Assembly: GCF_003002055.1 (NCBI RefSeq)
Contig: NZ_PVZF01000009.1
Coordinates: forward strand, 1 to 64,000
Source of the DNA: Kineococcus rhizosphaerae
GTDB taxonomy: Bacteria > Actinomycetota > Actinomycetes > Actinomycetales > Kineococcaceae
DNA length: 64,000 nucleotides
Reading direction: 5' to 3'
Shown here: piece by piece, positions 33,283-42,545 of the stretch
Position numbering within the stretch: the stretch's first letter is position 1
Layout: each line of letters begins with the position of its first letter
Program-made: the position numbers and the translations under genes
Notes under the pieces: generated by a model
Database searches by the model: none
What the model saw: only the letters and a program-made list of their open reading frames with translations
What the model was told of the DNA's origin: nothing

Positions 33283-33996
33283 GTGGCCGTCACCGACGAG
33301 GCGATCGAGAAGATCAAGCGGATGATCCTCGGCGGTGAACTGCGCCCGGGCGACCGGCTGCCCCGCGAGGCGGAGCTGTCCGCGGTCCTCGGGTTGTCGC
33401 GCAACTCCCTGCGCGAGGCCGTGAGGGCACTGGCCCTCATCAACGTCCTCGACGTCCGGCAGGGTGACGGGACGTACGTCTCCAGCCTGGAACCGGGCGT
33501 GATGCTGGACGCGATGACGTTCGTCGTCGACGTCCAGCGCGACGACTCGCTGCTGGAGTTCCTCGAGGTGCGCCGGCTGCTGGAACCGTCGGCCACGTCG
33601 ATGGCGACGACCCGCATGAGCGAGGAGGAGATCGCCGGCCTGGCGACGCTGCTGGACGACCTCGGCCCGGACCCGTCGGTGGAGGACCTCGTCGCCAACG
33701 ACCAGGAGTTCCACCGCCGGATCGCGCTGGGGTCGGGGAACTCGGTGCTGGCCTCGCTCATCGAGAGCTTCTCCGCACCCCTGCACCGGGCCCGGGTGTG
33801 GCGCGGGCTCACCCAGGAGTCCGCGACGACGCGGACCCTGGACGAGCACCGCGCCATCCAGCAGGCGATGGCCGCCCGCCAGCACGACGTGGCCCGCGCC
33901 TGGGCGCATGTCCACGTCGCGGGGGTGGAGCAGTGGCTGCGGTCGGTCAGTTCAGACCGTCGTGGGCCTTCTGGACCTCCTGCGGCCGCAGGGTGA
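33283..33996 (+). CDS. FadR/GntR-family regulator of the fucose locus
   Basis: A 237-residue regulator: winged helix KIKRMILGGELRPGDRLPREAELSAVLGLSRNSLREAVRALALINVLDVRQGDGTYV, then an FCD domain with EVRRLLEP, NDQEFHRRIALGSGN and DEHRAIQQAMAARQ carrying the metal-binding Asp/His residues. It probably senses a fucose-derived acid and controls the adjacent operon. Its last 50 bases overlap the 3' end of the convergent fucosidase gene. GAGGAC precedes the GTG. Confidence 0.88.
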   Translation: MAVTDEAIEKIKRMILGGELRPGDRLPREAELSAVLGLSRNSLREAVRALALINVLDVRQGDGTYVSSLEPGVMLDAMTFVVDVQRDDSLLEFLEVRRLLEPSATSMATTRMSEEEIAGLATLLDDLGPDPSVEDLVANDQEFHRRIALGSGNSVLASLIESFSAPLHRARVWRGLTQESATTRTLDEHRAIQQAMAARQHDVARAWAHVHVAGVEQWLRSVSSDRRGPSGPPAAAG

Positions 33997-35506
33997 CGCG
34001 GACGACCGAACCGCCGGCCGGCAGGTCGACCTCCAGCGCCTCGTCGGTGCGGCGGGCGCTGACCTCCCCCGGGCCGCCCAGCACGGTGAGGTCGTCGTAG
34101 TCGCCCAGCAGCCCCGCCCCGGTGCCCCAGGACCGGATCCGCAGCACCCCGCCGTCCACCGGCCCCAGCGGGATCGCGTACAGGTGGGTCCCGGCGGAGT
34201 CCGTCCGGGTCGTGAACCGTACGTCCCGTCCCGTGTACTCGCGGGCCGTGGCGTCCACGAAGGACCCGGCGGCGAGCCGGGTGGGTCCCTCCCCCGGGAT
34301 CGTCCACGGCCGCGAGCCGTAGATCGCCTGGCCGTTGACGGTGAGCCAGTCGCCGATCCCGTGCAGGATCTCGACCTCCTCCGGGGCCAGCGTCCCGTCC
34401 GCCTTCGGGCCGACGTTCAGCAGCAGGACGCCGTTCTTGGCGACGACGTCGACGAGTTCGGCGACGAGTTCGCCCACGGTCTTGTACTGCTGGTCGGGCA
34501 CCCAGCTCCAGGAGGTGCGCCCGACGGAGGTGTCGTTCTGCCACACCCGCGGGTGGATGCCCTGCAGGGCGCCGCGCTCGACGTCGTAGACCGCCGCCCC
34601 GTCGGGGTAGGCCTGCCACTTGTAGTTGATGACGACCTCGCGCCCCCAGCGGGCCGCGGAGTTGTAGTAGTAGGCCGCGAGCAGCTTCAAGTAGGGGGCG
34701 AAGGCCGGGGTCTCGATCCACCAGTCGAACCAGAGGACCTGCGGGCGGTGCCGGTCGATCAGCTCGACGGTCCGCAGCAGCCAGTCCTCGAGGAACTGCT
34801 CGTTGGGGGCCGTCTCCTGCCGCAGCGCGGGGCCGTAGAAGGCGGCGTTCGCCGGGTCGCGCACGTCGGAGTCGAACTCGGTGCCGCCGTTCATGAACCA
34901 CCAGTGCTCGGCGCGGTGCGAACTGGCGCCCAGCACCATCCCGGAGGCCCGCACCGCCTCGCCCAGCTCCCCGACGACGTCGCGGCCGGGGCCGCGCACG
35001 GCCGCGTTCCAGTCCGAGCGCTCGGTCGCGTACATCGCGAAGCCGTCGTGGTGCTCGGCGACGGGGACCACGAACTGCGCCCCGGCCCGGTGGAACGTCG
35101 CCGCCCACGCGGCCGGGTCGAACTGCGGGGCGCGGAACTGCTCGACGAAGTCCTTGTACCCGAACTCGGTGTGCGGTCCGTACGTGGCGACGTGGTGCTC
35201 GAACTCCTTCGTCCCCTGCTTGTACATGTTGCGCGCGTACCACTCGTTGCCGAAGGCGGGCACGGAGTAGACGCCCCAGTGGATGAAGACGCCGAACTTG
35301 GCGTCCTCGTACCACCGGGGCGCGGTGTACTGCTGCAGGGACTCCCAGGTGGGCTGGTACGGGCCGGACGTGGCGACCTCGCGGACGCGCGCCAGTTCGG
35401 CGTCGTCCTTGCCGACGGTGGGTCCGGTGGTGCTGTGCACTGCGGTGCTCTCCTCGGTGCTGTCGGTGATGTCGGTGGTGCTGCGGGTGGTGCCTCGGTC
35501 GTTCAC
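33947..35506 (-). CDS. Alpha-L-fucosidase (GH29), second copy
   Basis: A 519-residue GH29 hydrolase releasing L-fucose from oligosaccharides. It has KFGVFIHWGVYSVPAFGNEWYARNMY, PVAEHHDGFAMY, the nucleophile Asp in VLWFDWW, NGVLLLNVGPKADG and a C-terminal beta domain. No signal peptide, so it is intracellular. The first 45 residues are low-complexity; the true start could be an internal GTG. The GTG at 35506 overlaps the stop of the preceding fucosidase by four bases. Last gene of the fucose operon. Confidence 0.9.
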   Translation of the reverse strand: MNDRGTTRSTTDITDSTEESTAVHSTTGPTVGKDDAELARVREVATSGPYQPTWESLQQYTAPRWYEDAKFGVFIHWGVYSVPAFGNEWYARNMYKQGTKEFEHHVATYGPHTEFGYKDFVEQFRAPQFDPAAWAATFHRAGAQFVVPVAEHHDGFAMYATERSDWNAAVRGPGRDVVGELGEAVRASGMVLGASSHRAEHWWFMNGGTEFDSDVRDPANAAFYGPALRQETAPNEQFLEDWLLRTVELIDRHRPQVLWFDWWIETPAFAPYLKLLAAYYYNSAARWGREVVINYKWQAYPDGAAVYDVERGALQGIHPRVWQNDTSVGRTSWSWVPDQQYKTVGELVAELVDVVAKNGVLLLNVGPKADGTLAPEEVEILHGIGDWLTVNGQAIYGSRPWTIPGEGPTRLAAGSFVDATAREYTGRDVRFTTRTDSAGTHLYAIPLGPVDGGVLRIRSWGTGAGLLGDYDDLTVLGGPGEVSARRTDEALEVDLPAGGSVVRVTLRPQEVQKAHDGLN

Positions 35507-36834
35507 AGCAGGTCCAGGTCGACGACGACGGGCCCGGGAACCTTCGGCGCGGGCACGTCGACGACGACCCGGCCGGAGTCCTCGCGGGCCGTCACGGGCG
35601 TCCCGTCCGGGGTGCGGGCCGAGGCGACGTCCACCCCGGGCAGGTCGAGGACGACCTCACCGCTCGCGTCGACCACGGCGTGCGCGACGGACCCGGTGCG
35701 GGTGTACCGGACCCACGGGTCGTCGGAGGCGGTGGCCCCGTCGAGGACCGTGGTGCCGTGCACGGCCGGGGAGTTCAGCGCCATCCAGTCGGCGACGCCC
35801 TCCAGGCACGCCCGCTGGAGCGCGGGGATGCGCCCGGCCTCGTCGGGGCCGACGTTGAGCAGGAAGTTCCCCCCGCGCGAGACGACGTCCAGCAGGTGCT
35901 TCACCGCGCCGGGTCCGTCGAGGTAGTGCGAGGCGTCCTCGACCTGGTTGTAGCCGAAGGAGAAGCCGACCCCGCGGCAGTTCTCCCACGCCCCGGCGGA
36001 CTCGGCCTCGCGACCGGCCTGGTACTCGCTGGTCCGGAAGTCCCAGTGGGTCAGGCCGAACCGGTCGTTGACCACCCCCTCGGGCACGGCGGCGTAGTAC
36101 TTCTCGAACAGGTCGAGCAGGCTCTTGGGTCCCGCGGTCTTGCCCGCGTCGGGGTACTCGATGTCGGCCCACAGGACGTCCGGGGCGACCTTGTCGATCA
36201 GGTCGCTCAGGTGGTCGAAGACGTAGTCGGCGTAGGCCCGGTCGACGGGCCGGTTCTCCCCCGCGTCGCCGGTCAGCGGCGGCGAGTCGGCGAAGTGCCA
36301 GTCCAGGCCGGTGGAGTAGTAGGTCCCGAACTTCAGCCCGGCCGCGCGGGTCGCCTCGGCGAGCGCGGCGACCAGGTCTCGCTCGGGCCCGCGGCGCACG
36401 GTGTTCCGGTCCCCCGTGCCGGGCGCGTCCCACAGCGTGATGCCGTCGTGGTGCTTGGTCGTCGGGACGACGTACCCGGCACCCGCGCGCCGGAACAGGT
36501 CGACGAGGTCGGCCGGGTCGAACGCGGAGGCGCTCCAGCGGTCGAGGAAGTCGTCGTAGGGCGCGCCCCCGTGGACCGTCCGGTGGTGCTCCTGCGCGGG
36601 GCTGCCGTCGATGCGGATGGTGTTGAAGTACCACTCGGCGTAGGGGTTGTGCTTCATCCACTCGGTGCGCTCGATGGTGCCGAGCTCGCCGATGGGTTCG
36701 GCCCACGCGGGGACCGAGTAGGCGCCCCAGTGGATGAAGACGCCGAACTTGACGTCCCGGTACCACTGCGGGACCTCACGGACGAACTTCTCGTAGGGTT
36801 CCGGGCGCTTCGGGGCGTCGGTGAACATGGCCAC
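35503..36834 (-). CDS. Alpha-L-fucosidase (GH29), first copy
   Basis: A 443-residue GH29 enzyme with KFGVFIHWGAYSVPAWAEPIGE, PTTKHHDGITLWDAPGT, the predicted nucleophile in VLWADIEYPDAGK and GGNFLLNVGPDEAGRIP. It is clearly diverged from its neighbour copy, suggesting a different linkage preference (for example alpha-1,2 against alpha-1,3/4). No signal peptide. GGAGAGGA precedes the GTG at 36834; an ATG two codons later is an alternative. Confidence 0.92.
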   Translation of the reverse strand: MAMFTDAPKRPEPYEKFVREVPQWYRDVKFGVFIHWGAYSVPAWAEPIGELGTIERTEWMKHNPYAEWYFNTIRIDGSPAQEHHRTVHGGAPYDDFLDRWSASAFDPADLVDLFRRAGAGYVVPTTKHHDGITLWDAPGTGDRNTVRRGPERDLVAALAEATRAAGLKFGTYYSTGLDWHFADSPPLTGDAGENRPVDRAYADYVFDHLSDLIDKVAPDVLWADIEYPDAGKTAGPKSLLDLFEKYYAAVPEGVVNDRFGLTHWDFRTSEYQAGREAESAGAWENCRGVGFSFGYNQVEDASHYLDGPGAVKHLLDVVSRGGNFLLNVGPDEAGRIPALQRACLEGVADWMALNSPAVHGTTVLDGATASDDPWVRYTRTGSVAHAVVDASGEVVLDLPGVDVASARTPDGTPVTAREDSGRVVVDVPAPKVPGPVVVDLDLL

Positions 36835-36883
36835 GGTGCGGGTTCCTCTCCAACGACGGTCTCAGGACGTGTTCACGGTCGGG

Positions 36884-37681
36884 TCACAGTCGGTACGTGC
36901 GCACCGCGTTGCCCGCCAGGACGGCGGCGCGGTCGGCCTCGTCCAGCGGGTCGAGCAGGGACCGGGTGCGCTCCACCACGGTCCGGTAGTCGTGGGCCAG
37001 GGTGCTGACGGGCCAGTCGGTGCCGAAGACCAGCCGGCCGGGTCCGAACGCGTCCAGCAGGTGGTCGACGGCGGGTGCCAGCCGGTCCTGGTGCGCGAGG
37101 GTGAACAGGCCGGACAGCTTGCCGGTGACGTTCGGCTGCGCCGCCAGGCGCGAGACCCCGTCCCGCCAGGCGGCGAGGTCCGGGGTGCCGAGCGGGGGTT
37201 TGGCGCCGTGGTCGAGGACGAACGACGTCTGCGGGCAGCGTTCGGCGAGGTCGACGGCGGCGGGCAGCTGGTCCCAGCGGACGAGCAGGTCGACGACGAG
37301 GTCGCCCACCGACCCCAGCGCGGCGACGACCTCGGGCCGGCGCAACCAGTCGGGGTCGGCCTCGTCCTCCACCTGGTGCCGGACGCCCTTGAGCAGGTCG
37401 CGGTGCCGCAGGCCGGCCACCTGCTGCGGGACGTCGCGGGTGTGGTCGACCCACCCCACCACGCCGGCGACCAGCCCGCCGGAGGCCGCGGCGACGTCGA
37501 GGAACTCCTGGGTCTCGGCGAGGTCGGAGACGGTCTGCACGAGCACGGTCCGCCCCACTCCCGCCTCCTGCGTCACGCGGCGCAGGTCGTCGAGGGTGAA
37601 CGGGGCGGCGAGCTCGGCCGGCATCCAGGGGTAGGCCCGGGTGCGGGGGTCCCACAGGTGGTGGTGGGCGTCGACGATCAC
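36884..37681 (-). CDS. L-fuconolactonase (amidohydrolase family)
   Basis: A 265-residue TIM-barrel amidohydrolase of the 2-pyrone-4,6-dicarboxylate lactonase-like group: IVDAHHHLWDP at the N terminus, VGWVDH, KGVRHQVEDE, FVLDHGAKPP and VFGTDWPVS with the catalytic Asp. It would open L-fucono-1,5- or 1,4-lactone to L-fuconate. Its GTG start overlaps the stop of the aldo/keto reductase by four bases, coupling lactone formation and hydrolysis. Confidence 0.87.
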   Translation of the reverse strand: MIVDAHHHLWDPRTRAYPWMPAELAAPFTLDDLRRVTQEAGVGRTVLVQTVSDLAETQEFLDVAAASGGLVAGVVGWVDHTRDVPQQVAGLRHRDLLKGVRHQVEDEADPDWLRRPEVVAALGSVGDLVVDLLVRWDQLPAAVDLAERCPQTSFVLDHGAKPPLGTPDLAAWRDGVSRLAAQPNVTGKLSGLFTLAHQDRLAPAVDHLLDAFGPGRLVFGTDWPVSTLAHDYRTVVERTRSLLDPLDEADRAAVLAGNAVRTYRL

Positions 37682-38631
37682 GCTGCCACCCTCCCGGCCA
37701 CGAGCCCCTCGCGGTCCAGGGCCTCCCACACCCCGGCCGGGGCCGGCGCGAACAGCCCGGCGTTGCGGTGCACCTCGGCCGGTGAGCGCATGCCGAGGAC
37801 CACCGACGCCACGGCCGGGTGGGCCAGGGCGTGCTGCACGGCCAGGGCCGGCAGCGTCGTCCCGTGCTCGCGGGCGACCTGGGCGATGCGCCGGGCCCGC
37901 GCCACGAGGTCTGCCGGGGCCTGCGCGTAGGCGTAGGTGGACTCCGGGGGCGGGTCGTCGTGCGCGAGCAGCCCCGAGGCGAAGACCCCGCCCAGGACGA
38001 CCGCCGTGCCGCCCCGCTGCGCGGCCGGGAACAGGTCGGTCGCCGCGGACGCGTCGAGCAGGTGGTAGCGCCCGGCGACGAGCACGACGTCGAGGTCGAA
38101 CTCCTCGACGAACGCGGTCAACGGGGCGGTCTCGTTCATCCCGGCGCCGACCGCGCGCACGATCCCCTCCTCGCGCATCCGCAGCAGTTCCGGGAAGGCG
38201 CCCCGGCGCGCGTCGTCGAGGTGGTCGTCGGGGTCGTGGACGAGGGCGACGTCGACGCGGTCCAGGCCGAGCCGTTCCAGGCTGTCCTCGATCGAGCGGC
38301 GGACTCCGGCCGCGGAGAAGTCCCACACGCGGGTGCGGGTGGCGGGCACGTCGAAGCCCTCGGTGTCCCGGCCCGCCGCGTCGCCGCCCGTGGGGACGAG
38401 GAGGCGGCCGACCTTGGTCTGCAGCACGAACCCGTCCCGGGGCCGGTCGCGCAGGGCGGCGCCGACGCGTTCCTCGGCCAGCCCCAGGCCGTAGTGCGGG
38501 GCGGTGTCGACGTAGCGGATCCCGGCGTCCCAGCAGGCGTCCACCGTGGCGCGGGCGTCCTCGTCGGACACGGCCGTGTACAGGTTCCCGAGGGCGGCCG
38601 AGCCCAGGCCCCAGCGCGGCAGAGCGAACAC
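37678..38631 (-). CDS. Aldo/keto reductase, probable L-fucose dehydrogenase
   Basis: A 317-residue AKR of the D-threo-aldose/L-fucose dehydrogenase group. The catalytic tetrad is visible: Asp and Tyr in VDTAPHYGLG, Lys in LQTKVGR and His in ALVHDPDD. It would oxidise L-fucose at C1 to L-fuconolactone with NAD(P). It sits between the SDR (one base away) and the lactonase (four-base overlap) in the operon, fitting the first oxidation step. Confidence 0.87.
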   Translation of the reverse strand: MFALPRWGLGSAALGNLYTAVSDEDARATVDACWDAGIRYVDTAPHYGLGLAEERVGAALRDRPRDGFVLQTKVGRLLVPTGGDAAGRDTEGFDVPATRTRVWDFSAAGVRRSIEDSLERLGLDRVDVALVHDPDDHLDDARRGAFPELLRMREEGIVRAVGAGMNETAPLTAFVEEFDLDVVLVAGRYHLLDASAATDLFPAAQRGGTAVVLGGVFASGLLAHDDPPPESTYAYAQAPADLVARARRIAQVAREHGTTLPALAVQHALAHPAVASVVLGMRSPAEVHRNAGLFAPAPAGVWEALDREGLVAGRVAA

Positions 38632-38632
38632 G

Positions 38633-39382
38633 TCAGTCCTCCGTGGGGGTGGGTCGGGCGGGCACGCGCAGGGAGTGCATCCCGCCGTCGACGGCCAGCA
38701 CGACGCCCGTGGTCGCCGAGGACCGGGGGTCGGCCAGGTGGACGATGGCGTGCGCCACCTCCTCGGCGCTGACCAGCCGCCCCGTGGGCTGCCTGGCCTG
38801 CAGCGCGGCGCGTTCGGCCTCCGGGTCCTCGGCGGCGTCGAGCAGCCGCCGCACCCAGGGCGTGTCGGCGGTGCCCGGGTTGACGCAGTTGACCCGGATC
38901 CCGTCGTGCAGGTGGTCGGCCGCCATCGCGAGCGTGAGGGCCTGCACGGCGCCCTTGGTCGTGGAGTACAGCGCCCGCTGCGGGATGCCCGTCCACGCCG
39001 CGATGGAGCACGTGTTGACGATCGCGCCGCGCCCGGAGTCCCGCAGGTGCGGCAGGGCGGCGCGCGTGGTGCGCACGATCCCGAGCACGTTGACGTCGTA
39101 GACGCGGTGCCACTCCTCGTCGGGGTTCGCCGTGACGTCCCCGACCGCGCCGATGCCGGCGTTGTTCACCAGGACGTCCAGGCCGCCGAGCCGCCCGGCG
39201 GCCGCGGCGACGGCCGCGCGCACCGAGGCGTCGTCGGACAGGTCCGCCTCGACGCACGCGAACTCCGCCGTGGCGTCCCGGTCCAGCACGACGACACCGG
39301 CCCCCTCCTGCGCGAACCGCCGCGCCGTCGCCGCGCCGATCCCCGACGCCCCGCCGGTCACCAGGACCCGCAGACCCTTCAC
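38633..39382 (-). CDS. SDR dehydrogenase, probable 2-keto-3-deoxy-L-fuconate dehydrogenase
   Basis: A 249-residue short-chain dehydrogenase: TGGASGIGAATAR, LVNNAGIG, the Ser in NTCSIAAWTG and YSTTKGAVQ. An Asp after the second strand (VVLDRD) favours NAD. By pathway logic it oxidises C4 of 2-keto-3-deoxy-L-fuconate to the 2,4-diketo acid that the FAH-type hydrolase cleaves. It could instead be a second L-fucose dehydrogenase. The GTG at 39382 starts a normal Rossmann N terminus (KGLRVLVTGG). Confidence 0.85.
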   Translation of the reverse strand: MKGLRVLVTGGASGIGAATARRFAQEGAGVVVLDRDATAEFACVEADLSDDASVRAAVAAAAGRLGGLDVLVNNAGIGAVGDVTANPDEEWHRVYDVNVLGIVRTTRAALPHLRDSGRGAIVNTCSIAAWTGIPQRALYSTTKGAVQALTLAMAADHLHDGIRVNCVNPGTADTPWVRRLLDAAEDPEAERAALQARQPTGRLVSAEEVAHAIVHLADPRSSATTGVVLAVDGGMHSLRVPARPTPTED

Positions 39383-39410
39383 CGGCGCACCCCGGCGAAC
39401 CGTCGCCCGC

Positions 39411-40775
39411 TCACGCGGGGACCTGCCGGCCGGGGGCCGTGGTGATGGGCACGGCCGCGGTGTCCGTGGCCGCGGTGGCGGCCGTCCACTCGGCACCGTC
39501 GGGGAAGGCGAAGTGCCGCAGTGTCCTCGGCAGGATCTGCGCGCTGAACCCCGGGGTGGTCGGGGCGCGGTAGGCGCCGCGCTCGACGACGACGGGGTCG
39601 ACGAAGTGCTCGTGCAGGTGGTCGACGTACTCGACGACGCGGTCCTCGCGGGTGCCGGCGACGGCGACGAAGTCGAACATCGACAGGTGCTGCACGAGCT
39701 CGCACAACCCCACCCCGCCGGCGTGCGGGCACACCGGGACGCCGAACTTGGCGGCCAGCAGCAGGATCGCGACGTTCTCGTTCACCCCGGCGACGCGGGC
39801 CGCGTCGATCTGCAGGACGTCCAGCGACCCCGCCTGCAGGAGCTGCTTGAACACGATGCGGTTCTGGACGTGCTCACCGGTCGCGATCTTCACCGGGGCC
39901 ACGGCGCGCCGGATCGCGGCGTGCCCGAGGACGTCGTCGGGACTGGTGGGTTCCTCCACCCACCACGGGTCGAACGGCGCGAGCCGGGAGATCCACTCGA
40001 CGGCGTCGCCGACGTCCCAGCGCTGGTTGGCGTCGACGGCGATCCGCACGTCCGGACCGACGGTGGCGCGGGCCAGCTCCAGGCGGCGCACGTCGTCCTC
40101 GACGTGGGCCCCGACCTTGAGCTTGATCTGGGTGAACCCGTCGGCCACGGCCTCCCGCGCCAGCCGCACGAGCTTGTCGTCGGAGTACCCCAGCCAGCCG
40201 GGCGAGGTCGTGTAGGCGGGGAAGCCGGTGCGCAGGAGCTCGGCCCGCCGTTCGGCACGGCCCGGTTCGCTGCGCCGCAGCAGCTCCAGCGCCTCCTCGC
40301 GCGTGAGCGCGTCGGTGAGGTAGCGGAAGTCGACGAGGGCGACGAGCTCTTCGGGGCTCATCCGGCTCAGCAGGTCCCACAGCGGCAACCCGGCCCGTTT
40401 GGCCCGCAGGTCCCACAGGGCGTTGACGACCGCGGAGATCGCCATGTGCATGACGCCCTTCTCCGGCCCCAGCCACCGCAGCTGGGAGTCGTCGACGAAG
40501 GACTTCCACGTCGCGCCCATGTCGTCGAGGGCGGCGTCGACGTCGCGGCCCAGCACGTGCCCGGCCAGGGCCTCGATGGCGGCCACCTGCACGTCGTTGC
40601 CGCGCCCGATGGTGAAGGCGAAACCGTGCCCCTCCAGCCCGTCGCCGGCGTCGGTGCCGATGACGACGTAGGCCGCGGAGTAGTCCGGGTCGGGGTTCAT
40701 CGCGTCGGAACCGTCGAGGTCGCGCGAGGTGGGGAACCGCACGTCGTGCGTCGTGAAGCTCGTGAACCTGGCCAT
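39411..40775 (-). CDS. L-fuconate dehydratase (enolase superfamily)
   Basis: A 454-residue enzyme dehydrating L-fuconate to 2-keto-3-deoxy-L-fuconate. Mandelate-racemase-type residues are IKLKVGA (base Lys), the metal ligands in [17 protein letters not shown] and IATGEHVQN, and the His in CPHAGGVGL. The N-terminal capping domain has [27 protein letters not shown], typical of fuconate dehydratases. Its ATG overlaps the upstream hydrolase stop by one base (TGATG). Confidence 0.93.
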   Translation of the reverse strand: MARFTSFTTHDVRFPTSRDLDGSDAMNPDPDYSAAYVVIGTDAGDGLEGHGFAFTIGRGNDVQVAAIEALAGHVLGRDVDAALDDMGATWKSFVDDSQLRWLGPEKGVMHMAISAVVNALWDLRAKRAGLPLWDLLSRMSPEELVALVDFRYLTDALTREEALELLRRSEPGRAERRAELLRTGFPAYTTSPGWLGYSDDKLVRLAREAVADGFTQIKLKVGAHVEDDVRRLELARATVGPDVRIAVDANQRWDVGDAVEWISRLAPFDPWWVEEPTSPDDVLGHAAIRRAVAPVKIATGEHVQNRIVFKQLLQAGSLDVLQIDAARVAGVNENVAILLLAAKFGVPVCPHAGGVGLCELVQHLSMFDFVAVAGTREDRVVEYVDHLHEHFVDPVVVERGAYRAPTTPGFSAQILPRTLRHFAFPDGAEWTAATAATDTAAVPITTAPGRQVPA

Positions 40776-41617
40776 CACGCCGCCCCCAGCACCTGGCGCA
40801 TGCGGCCCAGGCCGTCGATCTCGCACTCCACGACCTGACCGGTCCGCAGGTAGGGCTTCGGGTCCGGCTGCCCCAGCGCCACACCCGCGGGGGTCCCCGT
40901 GTTGATGAGCGCGCCGGCCTCCAGGACCGTGAACTGCGACAGGTACCGCACGAGCTCACCGACGCCGAAGACCATGTCCTTCGTGGTGCCGTCCTGGCGC
41001 AGCTCGCCGTCGACCCAGCAGCGCAGGCCGAGGGCGGAGGGGTCGCCGACCTCGTCGGCCGTGACGAACCACGGCCCGAGCGGGTTGAACGTCTCGCAGT
41101 TCTTGCCCTTGTCCCACGTCCCGCCGCGCTCGATCTGGAACTCGCGCTCGGAGACGTCGTGGGAGACGACGTACCCGGCCACGGCGGCCAGCCCCTCCTC
41201 GGCGGAGTCCAGGTAGCGGACCGTGCGGCCCAGGACGACGCCGAGCTCGACCTCGTAGTCGGTCTTGGTCGACCCCCGCGGCACGAGGACCTCGTCGAAG
41301 GGGCCGACGACGGTGGAGGGGATCTTGAGGAAGACCACCGGCTCGGCGGGCACCTGGGCGCCGGTCTCGGCGGCGTGGTCGCGGTAGTTCAGCCCGATGC
41401 AGACCACGGCGTGCGGGCGCGGGACGGGCGACCCGGTCCGCTGCCCGGTCACGTCCACCACGGGGGCGCTCCCCAGGGCGGCGCGGGCCCGGTCCAGGTC
41501 CTCGAACGTCCAGGCGGTGTCCGCCGCGAGGACGCCGGACAGGTCGACGTGGGTGCCGTCCTCGCGCAGCGCGACGGGTCGTTCGGCCCCCGCGGGGCCG
41601 GTGCGCAGCAGTTTCAC
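40775..41617 (-). CDS. 2,4-diketo-3-deoxy-L-fuconate hydrolase (FAH family)
   Basis: A 280-residue fumarylacetoacetate hydrolase-family protein: [25 protein letters not shown], metal ligands in [11 protein letters not shown] and [10 protein letters not shown], and [13 protein letters not shown]. It would split the diketo acid to pyruvate and L-lactate, the last step of non-phosphorylative fucose breakdown. It lies between the permease and dehydratase genes of the operon. Confidence 0.9.
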   Translation of the reverse strand: MKLLRTGPAGAERPVALREDGTHVDLSGVLAADTAWTFEDLDRARAALGSAPVVDVTGQRTGSPVPRPHAVVCIGLNYRDHAAETGAQVPAEPVVFLKIPSTVVGPFDEVLVPRGSTKTDYEVELGVVLGRTVRYLDSAEEGLAAVAGYVVSHDVSEREFQIERGGTWDKGKNCETFNPLGPWFVTADEVGDPSALGLRCWVDGELRQDGTTKDMVFGVGELVRYLSQFTVLEAGALINTGTPAGVALGQPDPKPYLRTGQVVECEIDGLGRMRQVLGAA

Positions 41618-41636
41618 GGTCTCTCCAGGAGGTGGT

Positions 41637-42545
41637 TCAGCGGCCGCCGAGGCCGGACAGGGCGATGCCCCGCACGAGGTACTTCTGCAGGACGAGGACG
41701 AGCAGCACCGTCGGTGCCATCGAGATCGTCGCAGCCGCCATCAGCAGCTGCCACTCCTGGCCGTTCTGACCGAGGAAGAGGTTGAGGCCCAGCGGCACCG
41801 TCGTCGTCGAGACGTCGTTGGTGATGATGAGCGGCCACAGGAAGGAGTTCCAGTAGTTGATGAAGGTGAAGACGGCCAGGACCGCGAAGGCGGGCGCGGC
41901 GATCGGCGCGATGACCCGGGTGAGGATCCGCACGTGGCCGGCGCCGTCGATCTTGGCGGCCTCCTCCAGCTCCGTCGGGATGGTCAGGAAGAACTGCCGC
42001 AGCAGGAACGTCCCGAAGGCCGTGAACGCCCAGGGCAGGATGAGGGCCTGGAACGAGTTGACCCACCCGAGGTCCTTCATGATGAGGAACATCGGGACGA
42101 CGACGACCTCCTGCGGGACCATGAGCGTCCCGAGGTAGAGCAGGAAGATCGCCTCGCGGAACCGGAACCGCAGCCGCGCGAAGGCGTAGGCCGACAGCGC
42201 GGAGGTGACGAGCGTGATGAGGGTGCCGGCCACCGCGACGAAGAGGGTGTTGAGCATGAACCTGGCGAAGGGCAGGTAGTCCATCGCCTGGGTGTAGTTG
42301 GAGAACAGCAGCCGGTCCCCGAGCAGCTTGGGCGGGGTGGAGAAGATCTCCCCGCCGGACTTCAGGGAGCTGGCGACCATCCAGACCAGCGGCATGGCGA
42401 ACAGCACGCCGACGAGGGTCAGCAGGACCTGGGAGACGACGCGCCGGCCGCGGTGCCGGCTCCGCGGGCCGGTGGGAGCGGGCACCGCGCCCCGGCGGGA
42501 CCCGCGCGCCCGCACCGCCGGGTGCGCCGAGGTGTCACTGGTCAT
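41637..42545 (-). CDS. Sugar ABC transporter permease (MalG-type)
   Basis: A 302-residue inner-membrane subunit with about six segments, preceded by a basic 35-residue N terminus. The EAA loop is EEAAKIDGAGHVRILTRVIAPIAAPA. With the MalF-type partner it imports fucosylated oligosaccharide or fucose. Its start overlaps the end of the partner gene by 11 bases. No ATPase gene is present, so a shared MsiK-type ATPase is expected. Confidence 0.93.
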   Translation of the reverse strand: MTSDTSAHPAVRARGSRRGAVPAPTGPRSRHRGRRVVSQVLLTLVGVLFAMPLVWMVASSLKSGGEIFSTPPKLLGDRLLFSNYTQAMDYLPFARFMLNTLFVAVAGTLITLVTSALSAYAFARLRFRFREAIFLLYLGTLMVPQEVVVVPMFLIMKDLGWVNSFQALILPWAFTAFGTFLLRQFFLTIPTELEEAAKIDGAGHVRILTRVIAPIAAPAFAVLAVFTFINYWNSFLWPLIITNDVSTTTVPLGLNLFLGQNGQEWQLLMAAATISMAPTVLLVLVLQKYLVRGIALSGLGGR

